Below, in pieces: positions 1 to 8,424 of a stretch of 64,000 nt of DNA. The notes under the pieces were generated by a model. It worked only from the letters and a program-made list of their open reading frames with translations. It searched no databases and was not told the origin of the DNA. How positions within the stretch are numbered: position 1 is the stretch's first letter; every line of letters begins with the position of its first letter. The position numbers were made by a program, and so were the translations under genes. Source of the DNA: Streptomyces sp. FIT100 (GTDB lineage: Bacteria > Actinomycetota > Actinomycetes > Streptomycetales > Streptomycetaceae); assembly GCF_024584805.1 (NCBI RefSeq), contig NZ_CP075715.1, forward strand, positions 4,580,526 to 4,644,525, read 5' to 3'.

Positions 1-1257
1 TCCCTCGTGACGCCCGGCGGCGTGAACTCTCCTGTCCGTGCCTTCCGCGCCGTGGGTGGTACACCCCGGTTCATGGTGTCCGGTACGGGTCCGTACCTGA
101 CCGACGCGGACGGGCGCGAGTACGTCGACCTCGTGTGCTCCTGGGGTCCGATGATCCTCGGCCATGCCCACCCCGAGGTCATCGCCGCAGTTCAGGAGTG
201 TGTCGCACGCGGCACCTCGTTCGGTACGCCGGGCGAGGGCGAGGTCGCGCTCGCCGAGGAGATCGTGGCGCGGATCGCCCCGGTCGATCAGGTGAGACTC
301 GTCTCGTCGGGCACCGAGGCGACGATGTCCGCGATCCGGCTGGCCCGCGGCTTCACCGGGCGCGCCAAGGTGGTCAAGTTCGCCGGCTGCTACCACGGTC
401 ATGTGGACTCCCTCCTGGCCGCGGCCGGTTCCGGTGTCGCGACCTTCGGCCTGCCCGACACGCCCGGCGTCACCGGCGCGCAGGCGGGGGACACGATCGT
501 GCTGCCGTACAACGACCTGGAGGCGGTGCAGGCGGCGTTCCACGCGCACCCGGGCGAGATCGCCTGTGTGATCACGGAGGCGTCGCCGGGCAACATGGGC
601 GTGGTCCCGCCGCTGCCGGGCTTCAACCAGGGCCTCAAGGACGCCTGCGCCAAGAACGGCGCGCTGTTCATCTCCGACGAGGTGATGACCGGATTCCGTA
701 CCTCGAAGGCCGGCTGGTACGGCATCGACGGCGTCACCCCGGACCTGATGACCTTCGGCAAGGTCATGGGCGGCGGCTTCCCGGCCGCGGCGTTCGGCGG
801 GCGCGCCGATGTGATGGGGCACCTCGCCCCGGCCGGGCCGGTCTACCAGGCGGGCACCCTGTCCGGGAACCCGGTCGCCACGGCCGCCGGTCTCGCCCAG
901 CTGAGGCTGCTCGACGACGCCGCGTACGCGAAGGTCGACGCGGTCTCCGAGCAGGTCCGGTCGCTGGTGACCGAGGCGCTGGCCAAGGAGGGCGTGGCCC
1001 ACCGGTTGCAGACCGCGAGCAACATGTTCTCGGTCTTCTTCACCGCACGTGAGGTGCGTGACTACGAGGACGCGAAGAAGCAGGACGCCTTCCGCTTCAA
1101 CGCCTTCTTCCACTCGATGCTGTCGCAGGGTGTCTACCTTCCGCCGTCCGCCTTCGAGTCCTGGTTCGTGTCGACCGCCCACGACGACGCCGCGATCGAG
1201 CGGATCGCGGCGGCGCTGCCGGCGGCCGCCCGTGCCGCCGCGGAGGCCACGGCATGA
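1..1257 (+). CDS. hemL: Glutamate-1-semialdehyde 2,1-aminomutase, 5' end cut by window
   Basis: Converts glutamate-1-semialdehyde to 5-aminolevulinate, the C5-route precursor of haem, using PLP in the cytosol. The reading frame is open from the first base (Ser-Leu-Val-Thr-Pro-Gly-Gly). The GTG at 7 is therefore an internal valine, and the true start lies upstream, probably about 20 codons away. The aminotransferase fold III hallmarks are visible: SSGTEATMSAIRLAR for cofactor binding, DEVMTGFR, and the PLP-binding lysine in TFGKVMGGG (codon 760-762). The C terminus looks complete. The stop overlaps the start of the next gene as ATGA, which implies translational coupling. Identity is secure; only the N terminus is missing. 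Confidence 0.96.
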   Translation, partial: SLVTPGGVNSPVRAFRAVGGTPRFMVSGTGPYLTDADGREYVDLVCSWGPMILGHAHPEVIAAVQECVARGTSFGTPGEGEVALAEEIVARIAPVDQVRLVSSGTEATMSAIRLARGFTGRAKVVKFAGCYHGHVDSLLAAAGSGVATFGLPDTPGVTGAQAGDTIVLPYNDLEAVQAAFHAHPGEIACVITEASPGNMGVVPPLPGFNQGLKDACAKNGALFISDEVMTGFRTSKAGWYGIDGVTPDLMTFGKVMGGGFPAAAFGGRADVMGHLAPAGPVYQAGTLSGNPVATAAGLAQLRLLDDAAYAKVDAVSEQVRSLVTEALAKEGVAHRLQTASNMFSVFFTAREVRDYEDAKKQDAFRFNAFFHSMLSQGVYLPPSAFESWFVSTAHDDAAIERIAAALPAAARAAAEATA

Positions 1258-2018
1258 CCGACGGCACGACGGGCAGCGGGACCACCGGCAATGAGACCAC
1301 CGGCAGCGAGACCACCGGCAGTGACATGACCGGCACGGAGTTCAGTACGGAAACGACCGTGGTTCATCTCATGCGCCACGGCGAAGTGCACAACCCGGAC
1401 GGTGTGCTCTACGGCCGCAGGCCCGGCTACCACCTGTCCGAGCTCGGCCGGCAGATGGCCGACCGCGTCGCCGAGCACCTCGCGGACCGGGACGTCACGC
1501 ATGTGGTGGCGTCCCCGCTGGAGCGCGCGCAGGAGACGGCGGCGCCGATCGCCAAGTCCCACGGGCTCATGCTCGACACCGACGAGCGGCTGATCGAGGC
1601 GGGGAACGTCTTCGAGGGCAAGACCTTCGGTGTCGGTGACGGGGCCCTGCGCAAGCCGGGCAACTGGAAGCACCTCACCAACCCGTTCCGGCCGTCCTGG
1701 GGCGAGCCGTACCTGGAGCAGGTGGTGCGGATGACGGACGCGCTGCACGCCGCCCGGGACGCGGCCCGCGGCCACGAGGCGGTCCTCGTCAGCCATCAGC
1801 TGCCGATCTGGATCGTGCGCAGCCATGTGGAGGGGCGCCGGCTCTGGCACGATCCGCGGCGCCGGCAGTGCACGCTCGCGTCGCTGACGACCTTCACCTT
1901 CCGGGGAGACAAGATCGTCTCGGTCGGATACTCGGAACCCGCCCGCGATCTCGTCCCGGCGCATCTTCTCGTCGGCGCGAAACCGGTCAAGGGAAAGTCA
2001 AAAGCCTTCGGGGCATAG
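1254..2018 (+). CDS. Histidine phosphatase family protein (phosphoglycerate-mutase-like)
   Basis: A 254-residue histidine phosphatase superfamily protein. After a low-complexity N terminus of repeated Thr-Thr-Gly-Ser/Asn units (about residues 1-30), the catalytic core starts at VVHLMRHGEVHNPDG, where RHG carries the phospho-accepting histidine. VVASPLERAQETAAPIA and VLVSHQLPIW supply the second arginine and second histidine. The substrate cannot be read from sequence; family members act on phosphosugars, nucleotides or cofactor precursors. It is coupled to hemL by a 4-base overlap and is the usual hemL neighbour in streptomycetes. The Thr/Gly-rich leader varies between strains in such proteins and is probably a disordered tail. 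Confidence 0.88.
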   Translation: MTDGTTGSGTTGNETTGSETTGSDMTGTEFSTETTVVHLMRHGEVHNPDGVLYGRRPGYHLSELGRQMADRVAEHLADRDVTHVVASPLERAQETAAPIAKSHGLMLDTDERLIEAGNVFEGKTFGVGDGALRKPGNWKHLTNPFRPSWGEPYLEQVVRMTDALHAARDAARGHEAVLVSHQLPIWIVRSHVEGRRLWHDPRRRQCTLASLTTFTFRGDKIVSVGYSEPARDLVPAHLLVGAKPVKGKSKAFGA

Positions 2019-2127
2019 ATCTTTCGCGGAAAGGCGGCCGGTCCCGGGAACCTTTGCGTTCCGCTTGCCATCTCACCCATTGGTAGGACAGCGGCGGAAA
2101 ACGTGAACGGGAACGGGGGCGGCCGGT

Positions 2128-3420
2128 ATGCGCGCTATCAGCCGAAGGAGCTTGATCGGGGCGGGGCTTGGGGCCGCGGCGGCGATGACGGTCGCGGGCT
2201 GCGGCACCGGCATCGGCCCCGGTTCCGGCTCCGGCAAGGGCGGCTCCGGCCGGAGCGGCGGTCCCGGTGCGGGCAGCGGGGGCGACGGCGGGGCGACGCC
2301 CGGTGCCGGTTCGGTACGGCCCATCGGTGACGGTTCGACCGCCGACACCGGCAAGCAGCCGCACCAGCCCGGCCGTCCCGTGCCGCTGGAGCCGGGCGAG
2401 ACCCCGCCGCAATTCGTGATCCTTTCCTGGGACGGTGCGGGCGAGGTCGGCAACGGACTCTTCCCGCGCTTTCTTGAGCTCGCCAGGAATCACGGCGCGG
2501 CGATGACCTTCTTCCTCTCCGGGATCTATCTGCTCCCCGAGTCGAAGAAGACCCTCTACCGGCCGCCGAACAACGCGGTGGGCGCCTCCGACATCGGCTA
2601 TCTCACCGACGCCCATATCAAGGACACCCTGAAGCACGTCCGCCAGGCATGGCTCGACGGCCATGAGATAGGCACCCATTTCAACGGGCATTTCTGTGCC
2701 GGCTCCGGTTCCGTCGGGAACTGGACGCCCGCGCAGTGGCGGAGCGAGATAGACCAGGCCGTCTCCTTCGTCACCGAATGGAAGACGAACAGCGGCTGGA
2801 CCGATATCGAGCCGCTGCCCTTCGACTACCGCAAGGAACTCGTCGGCGGGCGCACTCCGTGCCTGCTCGGCCAGGACAATCTGCTGCCGACCGCGAAGAA
2901 GCTCGGCTGGCGCTACGACGCGAGCTCGCCCGGCGGCCGCCAGATGTGGCCGGAGAAGCGGGGCGGCATCTGGGACCTGCCGCTGCAGGCCGTGCCGTTC
3001 CCCGGGCACTCCTTCGAAGTGCTCTCGATGGACTACAACATCCTCGCCAACCAGTCGCAGAATTCGACCAACGGCATGCCGTCCCGTTATCCGGGCTGGC
3101 GCAGGCAGGCCACCGACGCGTACCTGAACGGATTCCGCAGGGCCTACGAGTCCAACCGCGCGCCCTTCTTCATCGGAAACCACTTCGAGCAGTGGAACGG
3201 CGGCATATACATGGACGCCGTCGAAGAGGCCCTCAAGGGCATGGCGGGCAAGAAGGACGTACGCCTGGTGTCGTTCCGGCAGTTCTGCGACTGGCTGGAC
3301 GTGCAGGACCCGAAGATCCTCGCGAAACTTCGTACGCTCGAGGTCGGGCAGTCCCCGGCGGGCGGCTGGAACACCTTCCTCAAGGATCTCGGGGACACGC
3401 CCGTACCGCCGTCGGCTTAA
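2128..3420 (+). CDS. Tat-type lipoprotein, polysaccharide-deacetylase-like
   Basis: A 430-residue exported protein. Residues 1-25 form a signal with twin arginines (SRRSLIG) and a lipobox ending at Cys25 (VAGC), followed by a Gly/Ser-rich linker to about residue 60. From residue 94 it resembles the NodB/CE4 polysaccharide deacetylase fold: FVILSWDGAGE, the AMTFFLSG strand, and an HxxxH metal motif at His184/His188 (GTHFNGHF). CE4 enzymes usually have two acidic residues in motif 1; here only Asp102 is present and Gly follows. Activity may therefore be changed or lost. It may act on cell-wall or capsular glycans. Start chosen at 2128 because the signal begins there and a G-rich Shine-Dalgarno precedes it. 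Confidence 0.75.
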   Translation: MRAISRRSLIGAGLGAAAAMTVAGCGTGIGPGSGSGKGGSGRSGGPGAGSGGDGGATPGAGSVRPIGDGSTADTGKQPHQPGRPVPLEPGETPPQFVILSWDGAGEVGNGLFPRFLELARNHGAAMTFFLSGIYLLPESKKTLYRPPNNAVGASDIGYLTDAHIKDTLKHVRQAWLDGHEIGTHFNGHFCAGSGSVGNWTPAQWRSEIDQAVSFVTEWKTNSGWTDIEPLPFDYRKELVGGRTPCLLGQDNLLPTAKKLGWRYDASSPGGRQMWPEKRGGIWDLPLQAVPFPGHSFEVLSMDYNILANQSQNSTNGMPSRYPGWRRQATDAYLNGFRRAYESNRAPFFIGNHFEQWNGGIYMDAVEEALKGMAGKKDVRLVSFRQFCDWLDVQDPKILAKLRTLEVGQSPAGGWNTFLKDLGDTPVPPSA

Positions 3421-3497
3421 TCGCTCTTCACATGGGGCGTTACGGGCATGGAGGGGGGCGCGGAAGATCCCCCGAAGCCTCATGCGAAACTTTTCAC

Positions 3498-4118
3498 ATG
3501 AGCTTTGTCCGCCCCGCTGCACGCGCCCCCCGACGCACCCTGCTCGCCGCCGGAGCCGGCGCCCTGGCGGCCGCGCTCACGCTGTCGGCGTGCAGCGGCG
3601 GCTCCAACGGCAAGTCGGGCGGCGGTGGCGACACCAACTTCGTCACCAACACCGGCGGGATCTCGACCGTCGCCAAGGGCGAGCGGCCGGACGTGCCCGA
3701 GCTGAGTGGAAAGGACCTCACGGGCAGCCCGCTCGACCTCGCCGACTACAAGGGCAAGGTCGTCGTGCTGAACGTGTGGGGCTCCTGGTGCGCGCCCTGC
3801 CGCAGCGAGGCGCGGTACCTGGAGAAGGTCGCCCAGCAGACCAAGGACAAGGGCGTCCAGTTCCTGGGGATCAACACGCGCGACACACAGACAGGGCCCG
3901 CGCTCGCCTTCGAGAAGGAATTCGGCGTCAGCTACCCGAGTTTCCACGACCCGATCGGGAAGCTGATGCTCACATTCCCGAAGGGCAGCCTCAACCCCCA
4001 GTCGATTCCCACCACGATCGTCGTGGACCGCGACGGAAAGATCGCCGCGAGCGCTCCGCGCGCGCTCGACGACAAGGCGCTGCGTTCCATGATCGACCCG
4101 ATCGTCGCGGAGAAGTGA
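3498..4118 (+). CDS. TlpA/ResA-like thioredoxin-fold lipoprotein
   Basis: A 206-residue membrane-anchored thiol-disulfide oxidoreductase. The N terminus (RRTLLAAGAGALAAALTLSAC) is a lipoprotein signal with the modified cysteine at residue 32. The redox centre is WCAPC (Cys98/Cys101), and the cis-proline loop is SIPTTIVVD. By family it should reduce the haem-binding cysteines of apocytochrome c outside the membrane, using electrons passed by CcdA. CcdA follows 7 bases downstream and resB and ccsB complete the set. The reading frame is open further upstream, but 3498 is the start that gives a proper signal peptide. Confidence 0.9.
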   Translation: MSFVRPAARAPRRTLLAAGAGALAAALTLSACSGGSNGKSGGGGDTNFVTNTGGISTVAKGERPDVPELSGKDLTGSPLDLADYKGKVVVLNVWGSWCAPCRSEARYLEKVAQQTKDKGVQFLGINTRDTQTGPALAFEKEFGVSYPSFHDPIGKLMLTFPKGSLNPQSIPTTIVVDRDGKIAASAPRALDDKALRSMIDPIVAEK

Positions 4119-4125
4119 CCTCGCG

Positions 4126-4863
4126 ATGAACGAGACCGTGTTCAGCGGTGCCCTGCTGCTCGCACTGCCCATCGCCGTGCTCGGCGGGCTCGTCTCCTTC
4201 TTCTCGCCCTGCGTACTGCCGCTGGTGCCGGGCTATCTCTCGTACGTGACCGGCGTCACCGGCACCGATCTCGCCGAGGCCAGGCGGGGCCGGATGACCG
4301 CGGGCGCCGCCCTCTTCGTGCTCGGCTTCTCCGCCGTCTTCGTCTCGGGCGGCGCGCTTTTCGGGTACTTCGGCTGGACCCTCCAGGAGCACCGAGAGAC
4401 GCTCACCGCCGTCCTCGGCGTCCTCATGATCCTCATGGGGATCTTCTTCATGGGCCTGATGCCCTGGCTGACGCAGCGGGAGTTCCGCTTCCACCGGCGC
4501 CCCGTGACCGGGCTGGCCGGCGCACCCGTGCTGGGCGCCCTCTTCGGCATCGGCTGGACCCCGTGCATCGGGCCGACGCTCACGTCCGTCAACGTGCTCG
4601 CCGCCAACGAGGCCAGTGCGGGCCGCGGGGCGCTGCTGACCGCGGCGTACTGCATCGGGCTGGGGCTGCCGTTCGTGCTCGCCGCCGTCGCCTTCCGCAA
4701 GGCACTCGGTGCGTTCGGCTGGGTGAAGCGGCACTATGCGTGGGTGATGCGGATCGGCGGCGGGATGATGATCGCGACCGGTCTGCTGCTGCTCACAGGT
4801 GCGTGGGACATCCTCGTACAGGAGATGCAGGGCTGGTCCAACGGTTTCCAGGTGGGGATCTGA
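4126..4863 (+). CDS. ccdA: Cytochrome c biogenesis transmembrane thiol transporter CcdA
   Basis: A 245-residue, six-helix DsbD-beta/CcdA family membrane protein that moves reducing equivalents from cytosolic thioredoxin to extracytoplasmic thiol proteins. The redox-active cysteines lie in FFSPCVLPLVPGYLSY (Cys29, helix 1) and GIGWTPCIGP (Cys147, helix 4), both followed by prolines as in the family. Length matches short CcdA proteins without DsbD side domains. It sits between the TlpA-like lipoprotein, its likely partner, and resB, within a tight co-directional cluster. Identity is clear. Confidence 0.95.
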   Translation: MNETVFSGALLLALPIAVLGGLVSFFSPCVLPLVPGYLSYVTGVTGTDLAEARRGRMTAGAALFVLGFSAVFVSGGALFGYFGWTLQEHRETLTAVLGVLMILMGIFFMGLMPWLTQREFRFHRRPVTGLAGAPVLGALFGIGWTPCIGPTLTSVNVLAANEASAGRGALLTAAYCIGLGLPFVLAAVAFRKALGAFGWVKRHYAWVMRIGGGMMIATGLLLLTGAWDILVQEMQGWSNGFQVGI

Positions 4864-4866
4864 TCC

Positions 4867-6765
4867 ATGAGCAAGACCGACGCGACGGCCGGAACCGAAG
4901 CGACGAGCGGGGCTGATTCGACCACCGGCGCCGACCCGACCGTCGGGGCCGAAGCGACCGCCGGGTCCGACCCGACCACCGACACCGACACCGAAGCGGC
5001 GGCCGGGAGCGGCGGGCTCTCCACGGCCCCTCAGGAGGAGCTCGTCGGCGGGCCCGTGCTCGGTGTCATCGGCTGGGCGCGCTGGTTCTGGCGGCAGCTG
5101 ACCTCGATGCGGGTCGCCCTGATCCTGCTCTTCCTGCTCTCGCTCGGCGCGATCCCCGGCTCGCTCATCCCGCAGAACAGCGTGGACGAGATGAAGGTCC
5201 GCGACTGGAAGGCGGGCCACGAGCTCCTGACGCCGGTCTTCGAGAAGCTCCAGCTCTTCGACGTCTACAGCTCGGTGTGGTTCTCGGCGATCTACATCCT
5301 GCTGTTCGTCTCGCTCATCGGCTGCATCGTGCCCCGCAGCTGGCAGTTCGTGGGCCAGCTGCGCGGCCGCCCGCCGGGCGCCCCCAGGCGGCTCACCCGG
5401 CTGCCCGCGTACACGACGTGGCGCACGGACGCGGAGCCCGAGGCGGTTCGCGAGGCGGCACTCGCGATGCTGAAGAAGCGGCACTTCCGCGCGCACACCG
5501 CCGGTGACGCGGTCGCGGCCGAGAAGGGCTACCTCCGCGAGGTGGGCAACCTCCTCTTCCACGTCGCGCTGATCGTGATGCTGGTGGCCTTCGCCGCGGG
5601 CCAGCTCTTCAAGTCCGAGGGCGGCAAACTGATCGTCGAGGGCGACGGCTTCTCCAACACCCTCACCCAGTACGACGACTTCAAGTCCGGATCGCTCTTC
5701 AGCATCGACGACCTGGCCCCGTTCAGCTTCACACTGGACCGCTTCACGGGTACGTACGAGACGCGCGGCCCGCAGCGCGGCACGCCCCGCACCTTCGAAG
5801 CGGCCGTGACCTACAGCGAGGGCGCCGACGGCGAGGAGAAGAAGCGCGTCATCCGGGTCAACGAGCCCCTGGAGATCGACGGCTCGAAGGTCTATCTGAT
5901 CGAGCACGGATACGCGCCCGTCGTCACCGTGCGCGACGGCCGGGGCAAGACCGTCTTCCAGGGCGCGGTGCCGCTGCTGCCGCTCGACGCCAATGGCACC
6001 TCCACCGGTGTCATCAAGGTGATGGACGGCTACCGGAACAAGGGCGGCAAGTGGGATCAGCTCGGCCTGCCGGCGTTCTTCGTCCCGACGTACGCCGGCA
6101 AGGGCCAGGGCCAGATGTTCTCGCAGTTCCCTGGGCTGGTCTTCCCTGCGCTCAACCTGGGCGCGTACCACGGCGATCTGCGGGTCAACGGCGGACTGCC
6201 GCAGAACGTTTACCAGCTGGACACCAGCAAGATGAAGCCGTTCAAGGACGACAAGGGCGGCGTCTTCAAGCAGACCCTGCTGCCGGGCGAGACGATGACG
6301 CTGCCGGACGGCGCCGGCTCGGTCACCTTCGAGAAGGAGATCAAGGAGTGGGCCAGCTTCCAGATCTCCCAGCAGCCCGGCAACGGACTCGCCCTCACCG
6401 GCGCCATCGCGGCGATCGCGGGCCTCGTCGGCTCGCTGTTCATCCAGCGGCGACGGGTGTGGGTCAGGGCCGTACGGGGCGAGGACGGCGTCACCGTCGT
6501 CGAGATGGCAGGGCTCGGCCGCAGCGAGTCCGCGAAGCTTCCGGAGGAGCTGGCGGATCTGGCCGTCACGCTCCTCGCACAGGCGCCGACCGCACAGGCG
6601 CCGACCGCGCCGGACCCCGAGCACGCCCCGGACTCCGACTCCCCAGACGGCCCGGACTCCGGCCCGGACCCCGAAGGCCCGGACCCCGACTCCGAGCACG
6701 AACCCGACCCCGACCCCGATCACGAACCTGCCGACGTAGTTCCTGCCGAAGGGGCTGAGAAGTGA
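4867..6765 (+). CDS. resB: Cytochrome c biogenesis protein ResB
   Basis: A 632-residue component of the system II (Ccs) cytochrome c synthase, which works with CcsB/CcsA in haem delivery and ligation outside the membrane. The ResB core starts near residue 60 with LTSMRVALILLFLLSLGAIPGSLIPQ, then has further helices around 135-155 and 225-245, a large extracytoplasmic domain, and a last helix near LTGAIAAIAGLVGSLFI. Two low-complexity tails are unusual. The first 55 residues are degenerate Thr-Ala-Gly-Asp/Glu repeats, and the last 50 or so are Pro-Asp/Glu repeats. Both tails are predicted cytosolic and probably disordered. The stop overlaps the GTG of ccsB. Confidence 0.94.
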   Translation: MSKTDATAGTEATSGADSTTGADPTVGAEATAGSDPTTDTDTEAAAGSGGLSTAPQEELVGGPVLGVIGWARWFWRQLTSMRVALILLFLLSLGAIPGSLIPQNSVDEMKVRDWKAGHELLTPVFEKLQLFDVYSSVWFSAIYILLFVSLIGCIVPRSWQFVGQLRGRPPGAPRRLTRLPAYTTWRTDAEPEAVREAALAMLKKRHFRAHTAGDAVAAEKGYLREVGNLLFHVALIVMLVAFAAGQLFKSEGGKLIVEGDGFSNTLTQYDDFKSGSLFSIDDLAPFSFTLDRFTGTYETRGPQRGTPRTFEAAVTYSEGADGEEKKRVIRVNEPLEIDGSKVYLIEHGYAPVVTVRDGRGKTVFQGAVPLLPLDANGTSTGVIKVMDGYRNKGGKWDQLGLPAFFVPTYAGKGQGQMFSQFPGLVFPALNLGAYHGDLRVNGGLPQNVYQLDTSKMKPFKDDKGGVFKQTLLPGETMTLPDGAGSVTFEKEIKEWASFQISQQPGNGLALTGAIAAIAGLVGSLFIQRRRVWVRAVRGEDGVTVVEMAGLGRSESAKLPEELADLAVTLLAQAPTAQAPTAPDPEHAPDSDSPDGPDSGPDPEGPDPDSEHEPDPDPDHEPADVVPAEGAEK

Positions 6766-7844
6766 ATCTCGCCGCCGCCACCAACGAGAGCCTCGCGGAG
6801 TTCAGCAACGGGCTGATCTACTCCTCGATGGCCGTCTACACCCTGGCGTTCCTGGCGCACATCGCCGAGTGGGTCTTCGGCAGCCGCAGCAAGGTCGGCC
6901 GCACCGCCGCCGCGCTGACCGAGGCCGGCTCCCCGGACGCCAAGGTCACCGTCCAGGTGGCGCAGAAGGGCGGCGGCACCGCCGTCCTGGAGCGCCCCAA
7001 GGTCGTCACCCGCTCGGCCGCCGGACAGCGCGACGTCCCGGACGGCCCCGGCGCCGCGGGCGGCACGGTCAAGGGTGATCTGTACGGGCGGATCGCGGTC
7101 TCGCTGACCGCGCTCGCCTTCCTCGTCGAGGCCGCCGGTGTCACGGCCCGCGCGCTGTCCGTGCAGCGGGCCCCCTGGGGCAACATGTACGAGTTCTCCA
7201 CCACCTTCTCCACGGTGGCGGTGGGTGCGTACCTGGGCTTCCTGCTCGCGAGGAAGAACGTCCGCTGGATCGGTCTCCCGCTGGTCACCACGGTCCTTCT
7301 GGACCTGGGCATCGCCGTCACCTGGCTCTACACCGACAGCGACCAGCTCGTCCCGGCACTGCACTCGTACTGGCTGTGGATTCACGTCTCCACCGCCATC
7401 TTCTGCGGCGCGGTCTTCTACCTGGGTGCGGTCTCCACGCTGCTGTACCTCTTCCGGGACTCCTACGAGAACAAGCTGGCGACAGGGGGCAACCCCGGCT
7501 CCTTCGCCCGCTCCGTTCTGGAACGGCTGCCCGCCGCCGCCTCGCTCGACAAGTTCGCGTACCGGATCAACGCCGCGGTCTTCCCGCTGTGGACCTTCAC
7601 GATCATCGCCGGCGCGATCTGGGCCGGTGACGCGTGGGGCCGTTACTGGGGCTGGGACGCCAAGGAGGTCTGGTCCTTCATCACCTGGGTGGCGTACGCG
7701 GCGTATCTGCATGCCCGCGCGACCGCCGGCTGGAAGGGCCGCAAGGCCGCCTACGTCGCGCTCGTCGCCTTCCTCTGCTTCCTCTTCAACTACTACGGCG
7801 TCAACCTCTTCGTGAACAGCCTCCACGGGTACGCGGGCGTGTGA
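6762..7844 (+). CDS. ccsB: Cytochrome c biogenesis haem-handling protein CcsB (CcsA family)
   Basis: A 360-residue polytopic membrane protein, the haem-handling half of system II cytochrome c synthase. The tryptophan-rich WWD-type motif that presents haem is seen as GRYWGWDAKEVWSFITW, and conserved histidines lie in helices nearby (LHSYWLWIHVSTAIF, NSLHGY). An insert of about 65 residues after the first helix (residues 42-107, hydrophilic) precedes the canonical core. The GTG start overlaps the resB stop as GTGA, so the two subunits are probably made in step. Together with the TlpA-like protein and CcdA this completes the maturation set for the bc-type cytochromes of the respiratory chain. 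Confidence 0.94.
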   Translation: MNLAAATNESLAEFSNGLIYSSMAVYTLAFLAHIAEWVFGSRSKVGRTAAALTEAGSPDAKVTVQVAQKGGGTAVLERPKVVTRSAAGQRDVPDGPGAAGGTVKGDLYGRIAVSLTALAFLVEAAGVTARALSVQRAPWGNMYEFSTTFSTVAVGAYLGFLLARKNVRWIGLPLVTTVLLDLGIAVTWLYTDSDQLVPALHSYWLWIHVSTAIFCGAVFYLGAVSTLLYLFRDSYENKLATGGNPGSFARSVLERLPAAASLDKFAYRINAAVFPLWTFTIIAGAIWAGDAWGRYWGWDAKEVWSFITWVAYAAYLHARATAGWKGRKAAYVALVAFLCFLFNYYGVNLFVNSLHGYAGV

Positions 7845-7881
7845 GCTCGCCTTCCCGGCGGTGCCGGGCGACGCTGGTGCC

Positions 7882-8424
7882 ATGACGGACGTGATCCCTT
7901 ATGGCACCAGCGAGACCCGCGACGGCAGCGACCATCTCCTGCACTTCGTGATGCATCTGCCCCACCCCGTGGTGCACGTCTGGGCCGCCGTGGCGACCCC
8001 GGAGGGCCTGCCGCAGTGGCTGGCCGCCGCCGATCTGCTCGAACCCCACCTCGGGGGAGGGGTGACACTGCGCTGGCTGAACGCCGCCGGCGAGGGGACG
8101 GGGACGGTCGTCTCCGGGCAGGTCACCGCCTGGGACATGGAGTGCGTGGCCGAGTACACCGTCGAACTGCACGGCCGGATCCGCTTCCACATGGAGCCGG
8201 CACCCGCGAACTCCCTGGCGACGGTGGTGCGCTTCACCAACGAGTTCACCGGCACCGACGAGCAGCGCCTCGACAACCTGGCGGGCTGGCACCAGCACTT
8301 CGAGTACCTCGACGCCGCGCTCGACGGCCACCCCGCCGACTGGTCCGCCTGGACCCCGGACCGCTTCCAGCAGCTCCGTGCCGACTACGTGGAGCGGGAC
8401 GAACGGCAGGTCAGCCGGCCGTGA
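7882..8424 (+). CDS. SRPBCC (START/AHSA1-like) domain protein
   Basis: About 180 residues with a START-superfamily pattern: LLHFVMHLPHPVVHVWAAVATPEGLPQW at the N terminus, a glycine-rich turn and strands, and a C-terminal helix (LAGWHQHFEYLDAAL). Such proteins bind hydrophobic ligands or act as small cyclase, hydrolase or co-chaperone domains; no ligand can be assigned. The frame is open 21 bases further upstream, but ATG 7882 gives the usual family N terminus. Its 3' end overlaps the 3' end of the opposite-strand oxygenase gene by 14 bases. Confidence 0.75.
   Translation: MTDVIPYGTSETRDGSDHLLHFVMHLPHPVVHVWAAVATPEGLPQWLAAADLLEPHLGGGVTLRWLNAAGEGTGTVVSGQVTAWDMECVAEYTVELHGRIRFHMEPAPANSLATVVRFTNEFTGTDEQRLDNLAGWHQHFEYLDAALDGHPADWSAWTPDRFQQLRADYVERDERQVSRP

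Noticed and set aside
3991..6723. A 910-codon open frame on the minus strand opposite ccdA/resB
   Set aside because: It is the antisense shadow of high-GC genes: Arg/Gly/Glu-rich low-complexity product, no motif, and it covers two certain genes.
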